From Candidatus Thorarchaeota archaeon (GTDB lineage Archaea; Asgardarchaeota; Thorarchaeia; Thorarchaeales; Thorarchaeaceae), in NCBI GenBank assembly GCA_030642465.1, contig DAOWNS010000147.1:1-5061 (forward strand): 5,061 bases of DNA. The letters run 5' to 3'. Both the position numbers and the translations under genes were made by a program. Shown piece by piece: positions 1-5,061 of this stretch (the stretch's first letter is position 1; the number at the start of each line of letters is the position of its first letter). Under the pieces are notes generated by a model. It did not search any database. It was not told where the DNA came from and saw nothing but the letters and a program-made list of their open reading frames with translations.

Positions 1-1
1 A

Positions 2-751
2 ACTCTTGCAGGCAGAGTAACCAATGACGGATATCCCTATGCCAAGACAATCGGCTCTTTTGCCGGGCTTGCAGGAGCGATACCAGACGCCCTAATTCGA
101 GGAACTGGGCAGGTGGATGACTGCACGGGATGTGTTCTCGATCTACAATGCAACTGGAAAACGTCAGATACGGGAATTGATCAGGCTTGGATTGAGCGCG
201 CCCGTCAGATTGTGATAGTCAAACGGGTGCCACGCAAAGCAAAGAGATTCGGTACAGTCCCAGTTAGCGCCGATGCGGCTGATGAGTCCGGAGTAGTTCT
301 GATAGGTGTTGACGCGGGTGGCAACGGTTCTGGTCTAAGCGAGCTTGAGAATCTTGGAGGTGTGATTGCAGGTTCAGGGGGCATCGGTCTTCTGATGAAT
401 GCAATCGACCTAATCCAAGCTGACATAGTTCAGCGCATTGTGACTCTTGCTGAGGCGGAAGGACTTGTGTTGGCCGAAACATCCTTGGGCATCACAGGGC
501 GAGCTGCAACTACTGGAAGCAAGCCCCGACTAATAACCGAACATCTGGCGAAGCTTGATGGCTCCTTATGGGCCGACTCGCATCAGTTGATGTTTGTAGA
601 AGATGGCCTCGCTATGGGTGCTGCAGTCGCAGCAAGATGCATGAACTCGATGGGAACACCGCATAATCCCATGGGCGGGAGAAAGGGAGACAAGTGCCCA
701 ATGGGCGCTCGCATGAAACTTCAGAAAGCTAAGAAATCACAACGGAAGTGA
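2..751 (+). CDS. Methanogenesis marker protein 14 homologue, C-terminal part (5' end outside window)
   Basis: This is the last 249 residues of a protein I recognise as methanogenesis marker protein 14. The family was defined by its near-exclusive presence in methanogenic archaea and its biochemical role is unknown. Visible family-like stretches are TLAGRVTNDGYPYAK at the left edge, a SFAGLAGAIPDALIRGTG segment, KRFGTVPV (residues about 81-88), LIGVDAGGNGSG (100-111), LGITGRA (162-168), FVEDGLAMGAAVAARCMNS (198-216) and a basic C-terminal tail. The glycine-rich turns and the TLAGR segment resemble the ASKHA (actin/Hsp70/sugar kinase) ATPase fold, which also contains reductive activases of corrinoid enzymes; that link is my inference. 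The frame is open to base 2, and homologous sequence precedes the GTG at 113, so that GTG is not the start. About half of the protein should lie upstream. A C-x2-C-x6-C cluster sits at residues 41-50. The stop overlaps the next start, implying co-transcription with cofE. Confidence 0.82.
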   Translation, partial: TLAGRVTNDGYPYAKTIGSFAGLAGAIPDALIRGTGQVDDCTGCVLDLQCNWKTSDTGIDQAWIERARQIVIVKRVPRKAKRFGTVPVSADAADESGVVLIGVDAGGNGSGLSELENLGGVIAGSGGIGLLMNAIDLIQADIVQRIVTLAEAEGLVLAETSLGITGRAATTGSKPRLITEHLAKLDGSLWADSHQLMFVEDGLAMGAAVAARCMNSMGTPHNPMGGRKGDKCPMGARMKLQKAKKSQRK

Positions 752-1542
752 TGACTGACTTGCTAATTATACCAATCAAAACGCGAATCATCAAAGCAGA
801 GGATGATATGCTGGATGTTCTCATTGAGGCTATATCGAACTCTGGGGAGGCGATTCGGGACAATGATATCTTAGCTATGGCTGAAACCCCTTTGGGCACG
901 ACCGAGGGGCAGGTGGTGAATCTATCGGAGGTCGAAGTTTCTCCGAAGGCTCAAAGCCTAGCAGACAAATATGATCTACTACCCGCAGTGGCCGAGCTGG
1001 TCATTCAGGAAGCCGATGAGATACTGGGTGGAATTTCCCATGTGCTCCTGACCATCAAGAACAACACTCTGATGGCCAACGCAGGAGTTGACAAATCTAA
1101 TGTTCCCCCAGGTTACGCTTCTCTACTGCCTGTTGATCCAAAGGCAAGCGCAACACGCATTCGGAGGGAGGTCAAGAAGAGATTGGGGAAGACCGTGGGG
1201 GTCCTGATTATTGACAGCCGAACGCAGCCGTTGCGTCTTGGCAACATTGGCATGGCGCTTGGAGTTGCTGGCTTTAAACCCGTGGCGGATGATAGAGGAC
1301 GAAATGACTTGTTTGGCAACACGTTGAGGATTACGAGGCGGGCGGTTGCGGATAATCTTTCATCCGCATGCACTGCTGTTATGGGCGAATCTGATGAGTC
1401 CATTCCTGCAGCTCTGATTCGCAATGCTCCCGTGGAGTTTGTGGACGCATCCTTTGATTCTAGCGAGATGTGGATAGGCCCCAACGAGTGCATGTACATG
1501 GCTATCTTCGAGCAATGGCGGAATGGGAAAACACAAGTCTGA
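751..1542 (+). CDS. cofE: Coenzyme F420-0:L-glutamate ligase (CofE family)
   Basis: CofE performs the GTP-dependent addition of L-glutamate to F420-0, giving F420-1 and then F420-2, in the cytoplasm. The 263-residue length is typical of the stand-alone archaeal enzyme. Family signatures in order are a TEGQVVNL segment (residues 51-58), MANAGVDKSN (108-117, the NAG(I/V)D metal/nucleotide region), VGVLIIDSRTQPLRLGNIG (149-167), VADDRGRNDLFG (178-189) and MGESDESIPAALIR (211-224). Two motifs depart from the common form: ETPLGTTEG (45-53) replaces the usual S/T-K-x-x-S-x-A-E-G-R type, and SRTQPLRLG stands where D-T-x-G-R-x-x-R-x-G is common. It may therefore be a divergent CofE or a paralogue acting on a related acceptor. 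I chose ATG 751, which overlaps the upstream stop as TGATG; an in-frame GTG at 748 would add one residue. It appears translationally coupled to the marker 14 gene. Confidence 0.88.
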   Translation: MTDLLIIPIKTRIIKAEDDMLDVLIEAISNSGEAIRDNDILAMAETPLGTTEGQVVNLSEVEVSPKAQSLADKYDLLPAVAELVIQEADEILGGISHVLLTIKNNTLMANAGVDKSNVPPGYASLLPVDPKASATRIRREVKKRLGKTVGVLIIDSRTQPLRLGNIGMALGVAGFKPVADDRGRNDLFGNTLRITRRAVADNLSSACTAVMGESDESIPAALIRNAPVEFVDASFDSSEMWIGPNECMYMAIFEQWRNGKTQV

Positions 1543-1639
1543 ACCAACTTCAATAGGCGTCATAGAGGCAAGAACTGCCATACATTTGAGCAACGTTAAA
1601 TACTGACTCAGTTGTATTGAACTTGAAGACAGACCTGAG
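1543..1639 (+). other. Intergenic gap between cofE and larC
   Basis: This 97-base gap is the only sizeable non-coding stretch in the window. It contains a TATA-like GTTAAATA (1595-1602), a 9-base dyad CTGA-C-TCAG (1603-1611), and no obvious T-run terminator for the upstream pair. I see no small ORF or RNA structure in it. It allows larC its own promoter, but read-through from cofE remains possible. Confidence 0.6.
1595..1602 (+). promoter_or_regulatory. Candidate archaeal TATA box for larC
   Basis: GTTAAATA is an A/T-rich octamer close to the archaeal TATA consensus. Transcription starting about 25 bases downstream would begin near 1625-1630 and leave a leader of roughly 10-30 bases before either candidate larC start. 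The upstream bases give only a poor BRE match. The placement is reasonable, but A/T octamers are common by chance. Confidence 0.35.
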
Positions 1640-1641
1640 AT

Positions 1642-1645
1642 GGAG
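1642..1645 (+). promoter_or_regulatory. Shine-Dalgarno-like GGAG deciding the larC start
   Basis: GGAG lies nine bases upstream of the ATG at 1655, a normal ribosome-binding distance. The alternative in-frame ATG at 1640 has no comparable purine-rich site before it. This favours 1655, which also places the conserved GASGDM motif near the N-terminus, as is usual in this family. Confidence 0.45.
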
Positions 1646-1654
1646 CAAGAATTG

Positions 1655-2971
1655 ATGAGTAAATCGAATGTTCTCATTGACGTTGCAACTGCAGGTGCCT
1701 CTGGTGATATGTTCCTCTCTGCGTTGCTAGACCTAATCGGTGAGGATGACGCCCTGACGCCCATAGCGGCAAGTTTGCTCATTTATGATCCAACTCTTCG
1801 AGTCAGGATTCAAAGCAAGACGCACGAAGGTCACACCGGTAGACACATGGAAGTCACACTCGATAGAGGAATCCGACTAACCCCAAACTCGCTTCGTGAG
1901 GTGCTAAACGCAATCGCAGAAGAGTGTGAATTATCAAAGCATGCAAGGGATTTCTGCGATAAGGCGTTAAATGAGCTTTTTCAGGCGGAGAGCAGGGCGC
2001 ATGGTCAACCACTCAAGGATCTCCATCTTCATGAGCTTGGTTCCGTCGATACAATCCTGGATATCGCCGGCACAGCTTATTTGTTAGAAAAAGCCGGTCT
2101 TCTAGGGACGGCCAAATTCTTCTCTACAGAGGTTGCTGTTGGCACTGGAACGATACAGACTGAACATGGCAAGCTCGAAGTTCCTGTACCAGCGGTTGCA
2201 GAAATCTTGGTTGCCAATGATATTCCCTATGTAAACGGACCTGCGAACACTGAGGTTCTGACACCAACAGGGGCCGCGATACTCGCTACTCTTGTCGATA
2301 AGTTCGGGGAGCCTCCAGAGGATTTTGTTGCTATGCGCCAAGGGACTGGATTTGGTTCTCGCGATCTTGGCGACACTGCAAACATGATGAGAATCATGAT
2401 AGGCGATATTGGTCCAGCAAAAAAGAAACCGCCCAAGCCTGCCAAAGAGAAGCATAAGAAGGGAAAGCCCGTAAAACAGGAGAGAGTTGAGATGCTCGAC
2501 AGCTGGAGTTCGGATGAAGTTGTTGTTGTTGAAACAACCGTAGATGATGTTGACGGTGAAATAATGGGCAGCCTTTTCGATGTTCTTTTGTCAGAAGGCT
2601 TGGCCTATGATGTTGTCATGATTCCCGCTTTCGGTAAGAAGAACCGCCCTTGTTTCATTGTTAAGGTCATTGCTGCAAAAGCCGGGCTCAAAGGCATCGC
2701 TGAGGTCATGATGAGGCATCTCGGAACACTCGGTGTTCGTTACACAACATGGGAACGACTCAAGGCTTCAAGAGAAACTATCGTATGCAAGATGGATATT
2801 GACGGGCGGGAGTTCATGGTTCGTGTCAAGGTTTCCCGTGCTCCTGATGGGAGCATAATAACGATCAAGCCCGAGGCAGATGATGTCTTGACTGTTTCAA
2901 AAGCCACTGGCATTTCTGTTCGAGAGCTAAAGCCCAGAATAGCCATGCAGGCACAAGCAGTCACTGAATGA
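1655..2971 (+). CDS. larC: LarC, nickel-insertion protein of nickel-pincer cofactor synthesis (LarC1-LarC2 continuous form)
   Basis: LarC is the CTP-dependent cyclometallase that inserts nickel into pyridinium-3,5-bisthiocarboxylic acid mononucleotide, giving the nickel-pincer nucleotide first found in lactate racemase. The 438-residue product has the full domain order. The LarC1 part carries ATAGASGDMF (residues 11-20), LHLHELGSVDTILDIAG (123-139), LTPTGAAIL (202-210) and GTGFGSRDL (230-238). A Lys/Pro-rich linker follows at about 254-279. The LarC2 part starts with VETTVDDVDGEIMG (292-305), then AFGKKNRPCFIVKV (325-338) and a C-terminal segment ending near the stop. LarC2 is the CTP/metal-binding half in the characterised enzyme. 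In Lactobacillus plantarum the halves are joined by programmed frameshifting; here they are in one frame. ATG 1655 is preferred because of a GGAG nine bases upstream; ATG 1640 would add five residues. No larA, larB or larE is visible, so the client enzyme is unknown, and many archaea carry larC without a recognised racemase. Confidence 0.93.
   Translation: MSKSNVLIDVATAGASGDMFLSALLDLIGEDDALTPIAASLLIYDPTLRVRIQSKTHEGHTGRHMEVTLDRGIRLTPNSLREVLNAIAEECELSKHARDFCDKALNELFQAESRAHGQPLKDLHLHELGSVDTILDIAGTAYLLEKAGLLGTAKFFSTEVAVGTGTIQTEHGKLEVPVPAVAEILVANDIPYVNGPANTEVLTPTGAAILATLVDKFGEPPEDFVAMRQGTGFGSRDLGDTANMMRIMIGDIGPAKKKPPKPAKEKHKKGKPVKQERVEMLDSWSSDEVVVVETTVDDVDGEIMGSLFDVLLSEGLAYDVVMIPAFGKKNRPCFIVKVIAAKAGLKGIAEVMMRHLGTLGVRYTTWERLKASRETIVCKMDIDGREFMVRVKVSRAPDGSIITIKPEADDVLTVSKATGISVRELKPRIAMQAQAVTE
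2414..2491 (+). other. Lys/Pro-rich interdomain linker of LarC containing an A_AAA_AAG heptamer
   Basis: This segment encodes a 26-residue low-complexity linker, dominated by lysine and proline, between the LarC1 and LarC2 domains. Its first codons include gcA AAA AAG, so the heptamer A_AAA_AAG (2419-2425) is in the zero frame. In the -1 frame a TAA follows at 2455-2457. Slippage would yield a LarC1-only protein of roughly 268 residues. Whether slippage occurs is unknown. Confidence 0.5.
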
Positions 2972-2994
2972 GATTGCTTGCATCTCTATTGAGA
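2970..2994. terminator. Possible hairpins in the convergent larC/polB gap
   Basis: GAGAT (2970-2974) can pair with ATCTC (2982-2986) around a seven-base loop, and TCTC (2983-2986) can alternatively pair with GAGA (2991-2994) around TATT. They span the two facing stop codons. The stems are short and no T-run follows on either strand, so this is weak evidence for termination, which in archaea depends mainly on U-tracts. Confidence 0.18.
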
Positions 2995-5061
2995 CAGGTA
3001 TGGTGTGAGCCGGTTTACATCGTCAAGGTGCAATTCCTGAAGATGCTGAGCAGGTATTAGGTTCTCAAATGCTCTGATACAGAGCTGAGCATACGCTTCA
3101 GGATCATACCTCGTTGTTTCATCAAAGAGTTCCAATGCTTTGACTCTTCGAATGGGGCTTTTAGCATCTTCATCTACCAAGATGTAATTCACTTTCTGTC
3201 CTGCGTGTATCTCTCTACCTGATTTGACGAGCTGTTGAGCCACAACCGATGCCCTTGATGTGGTACGATATTCATCAGGTTCTCTAGTGAGTCGAGCATG
3301 CAATACGAGGTCTCTAAGGTCGACGTTTCCACGATGCAACCTCTCGATATATTCTCTACACACAGCATAGGCTGCCGGTACTTGTTCTAAGAACTCCTTT
3401 TTGTTCATGGCGTGAGCAAGTGTCTTGATCATCACTTTCTGGCAATCACCTACAAAGAGACAGGTATCTCGGCGTCTGGTTTCTATTCCACGAGTCTTGA
3501 TGCCTCCATTTCTAAAGACGCCATAGTAGCGGTTCAATGGTGCCATAGACGGGTGAATTCTTGATGAAGGAATGACCATCCATCTGTAGACCCCTTTCGG
3601 TGACATCTTGATATTGACCGCTTCTGTGACACGTCTGCAGAACTCCACTACCTTGTCGTATGCAATCTCTTCATCCGATTGAATCCATAGTGAGTCCACA
3701 ATACCATGGATCATCCTGAAACCCATGGCTTCGCCAATCTCTTGTGTCTTGAGCATGACATCGCGCGCAAATGCAGTCACAGCAGTGTGTGCCTCAACTC
3801 TGCCGAATCTAGCATTCTTGAAACCAAGGTAACCGAAACATGAAACTAGCACACCTTTCAGCGTGTTTTGCATCAGTTCATACTTCCGTGTGTCGTGGCC
3901 CTCTTCAATCAGTTTCTTGAATGCATCGCGTTTCTTGACTACAATCCTCAATGCTTCTGCAACAATTCCCCTTCTACGACTGCAAAGTCGAAATCGTAGG
4001 TCAGGAACTTCAATGCAGTACTTGTAATCGTAGGGACATTGCGTCCGCGTGCAGATTGTTTCGGGACTGATATTCCTGGTGATCATCAACGTGGGGTACA
4101 TAGATGAAAAGTCACACTCTGCTACGTTCTCGTAGACGCCGGGCATTGGCTGAAGAATCAATCCCCCTCGATCTATGGATGCAAGCTCGTTCACAGACTT
4201 GAGGAACTCAGGGTTACGTTTTACGGGTGGTATTAGGATTCCCATCTTATGCGCAGTATAGTACTGCACGGCCGCATTGACACTGCCAATTGACATTCGA
4301 GCAACTCTCTGAGGCTGAGCGAACGCCAACCTGCAACCCTCAATCACTCCCTCCATACCCGATGGCGAATAGTACTGGCTCTCTCTGCGGTCGATGTGGA
4401 TTCTGCCGTTGAACATCACTTGATTGCCTGCTCTGTAGACGACCTGGTTGTATTGCCAGAACGATTGAGATTTCTTGCGTACGATGTTGAGGGCAGTACC
4501 ATCGCGTGAGAAGACGAGCTTTACATTGTTCAGATGAGCGCGTGCCGTGAGGTATTTGAACAGATGTTCATCACCCCCCCGGGTAACTATCACGTCTGGG
4601 TCAATTTCATCAATTGCTCTCTGGAGTTCCAGTAGACTTTCTTGCTCGTCACTATTCTGAATGACTATCAGTTCGCCTCGGTGATAGATATCGATGTGAT
4701 GTATTGGGTCTTCCATTGCTGGGAAGATGCCCTGTGTATCAATGAAGACCTCAATCCCCATCTCTTCCAGTTCGGGTGTTTCATACTCAACATCCTCTCG
4801 GCTGTCAAGGCATTTGATCTCGGTGACTGTACTGCCTTCTAACTCAAACTCCACTCGCCCGAATGGAAATATCTCGTTAGTGATGAAGAACTGCTGTACC
4901 GGATTGAGGTCCGCGTGGAACACAGTTGCTCCAGGCAGGCTCTCCAGGTCTCTTGCAACCTTCCGGTGCATGTCTGGTGTCGTAAACACCTGTAGGACCC
5001 GTTTAGGGTGCTCATCGTAGACGCTGACAAATTTGTGAACAATGGCTGTCCCTGTCACGTC
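2986..5061 (-). CDS. Archaeal B-family DNA polymerase with decayed active sites (PolB2-type), 5' end outside window
   Basis: The 690 residues read from GTG 5058 align by eye along most of an archaeal family-B polymerase. Motif A is DFSSMYPT (residues 316-323), followed by ITRNISPET; motif B is LKGVLVSCFGYLG (400-412), keeping its Lys401 but with Val405 where Asn is usual; motif C is HGIVDSLW (451-458), where the usual D-T-D reads I-V-D and only Asp455 remains; TRGIETRRRDT (522-532) is the conserved thumb-proximal segment. The exonuclease half is degenerate: Exo I appears as D-T-Q (107-109) rather than D-x-E, Exo II as GGDEHL (161-166) lacking its Asn and Asp, and the Exo III region seems deleted. 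This pattern fits the described family of apparently inactivated archaeal polymerases (PolB2/Dpo2), for which a crenarchaeal member has been linked to damage tolerance. Four cysteines (336, 341, 348, 359) follow motif A. The frame is open past the right edge and the N-terminal domain is short compared with active homologues, so the true start probably lies outside. The gene is convergent with larC. Confidence 0.88.
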   Translation of the reverse strand, partial: DVTGTAIVHKFVSVYDEHPKRVLQVFTTPDMHRKVARDLESLPGATVFHADLNPVQQFFITNEIFPFGRVEFELEGSTVTEIKCLDSREDVEYETPELEEMGIEVFIDTQGIFPAMEDPIHHIDIYHRGELIVIQNSDEQESLLELQRAIDEIDPDVIVTRGGDEHLFKYLTARAHLNNVKLVFSRDGTALNIVRKKSQSFWQYNQVVYRAGNQVMFNGRIHIDRRESQYYSPSGMEGVIEGCRLAFAQPQRVARMSIGSVNAAVQYYTAHKMGILIPPVKRNPEFLKSVNELASIDRGGLILQPMPGVYENVAECDFSSMYPTLMITRNISPETICTRTQCPYDYKYCIEVPDLRFRLCSRRRGIVAEALRIVVKKRDAFKKLIEEGHDTRKYELMQNTLKGVLVSCFGYLGFKNARFGRVEAHTAVTAFARDVMLKTQEIGEAMGFRMIHGIVDSLWIQSDEEIAYDKVVEFCRRVTEAVNIKMSPKGVYRWMVIPSSRIHPSMAPLNRYYGVFRNGGIKTRGIETRRRDTCLFVGDCQKVMIKTLAHAMNKKEFLEQVPAAYAVCREYIERLHRGNVDLRDLVLHARLTREPDEYRTTSRASVVAQQLVKSGREIHAGQKVNYILVDEDAKSPIRRVKALELFDETTRYDPEAYAQLCIRAFENLIPAQHLQELHLDDVNRLTPYLSQ

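Noticed and set aside
113..115. GTG as start codon of the first gene
   Set aside because: The frame is open to the left edge and the 37 codons before it encode family-like sequence (TLAGRVTN, SFAGLAGAIPD), so this is an internal valine.
1113..1553. 146-codon open frame on the - strand within cofE
   Set aside because: It is antisense to well-conserved CofE motifs and its translation shows no recognisable domain; it is a shadow frame.
1360..1782. 140-codon open frame on the - strand across cofE end, gap and larC start
   Set aside because: It spans two real genes and the promoter region and has serine-rich composition typical of antisense shadows.
2102..2455. 117-codon open frame on the - strand within larC
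   Set aside because: It is antisense to conserved LarC sequence, without a recognisable product.
4727..5020. 97-codon + strand open frame opposite the polymerase
   Set aside because: Its Ser/Arg/Thr-rich translation is a shadow of the polymerase coding strand with no domain signal.
5056..5058. GTG as the true start of the polymerase
   Set aside because: The frame continues through the preceding codon to the window edge, and the N-terminal domain is shorter than in homologues, so the start probably lies outside.
1..5061. tRNA, rRNA, CRISPR array, insertion sequence or long direct repeat
   Set aside because: Coding genes fill almost all of the window, and I saw no cloverleaf arms, spaced repeats, transposase motifs or terminal inverted repeats.
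2986..5061. Mobile-element polymerase (casposon or viral protein-primed PolB)
   Set aside because: No Cas1, terminal repeats or protein-primed TPR insertions are visible, and the decayed motif pattern fits chromosomal PolB2 better.

Overview
The window reads as archaeal DNA with four genes packed end to end. Three lie on the + strand: the C-terminal half of a methanogenesis marker protein 14 homologue, a CofE-type coenzyme F420-0:L-glutamate ligase, and a full-length LarC nickel-insertion protein. One lies on the - strand: a B-family DNA polymerase with decayed active sites, of the kind called archaeal PolB2. The archaeal assignment rests on the gene set (F420 biosynthesis, a marker family first described as methanogen-restricted, and a PolB2-type polymerase), on short gaps, and on a TATA-like element before larC. 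The marker 14 homologue suggests a methanogen, a methane/alkane-oxidising relative, or a descendant lineage. No mcr gene is visible, so metabolism and exact lineage stay open. Base composition is intermediate.

Layout. Positions 2-751 hold the marker 14 homologue, whose reading frame is open through the left edge; the GTG at 113 is internal. Its stop overlaps the start of cofE (TGATG at 749-753), so the two are almost certainly co-transcribed. cofE ends at 1542. A 97-base gap follows, carrying a possible TATA box and a small dyad, and larC begins at 1655 (or 1640) and ends at 2971. Fourteen bases later the convergent polymerase gene ends (stop 2986-2988). Its frame runs through the right edge at 5061, so its N-terminus is missing.

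How the genes may work together. CofE adds glutamate to coenzyme F420. LarC inserts nickel into a pincer-type nucleotide cofactor. Marker 14 is an uncharacterised protein whose distribution follows methanogenesis. Together they look like a small cofactor/metalloenzyme-maturation group, although no shared pathway is proven. The polymerase is convergent and probably unrelated in function; it belongs to replication or DNA-damage tolerance.

Most notable observations: the polymerase keeps one aspartate in motif A and one in motif C but lacks the usual D-T-D of motif C and all intact exonuclease motifs; it has a four-cysteine cluster after motif A; larC carries an in-frame A_AAA_AAG heptamer exactly at its LarC1/LarC2 junction, with a -1-frame stop 30 bases beyond; CofE has two unusual motif variants; and the marker 14 homologue has a C-x2-C-x6-C cluster. 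I saw no tRNA, rRNA, CRISPR array, insertion sequence or long repeat.
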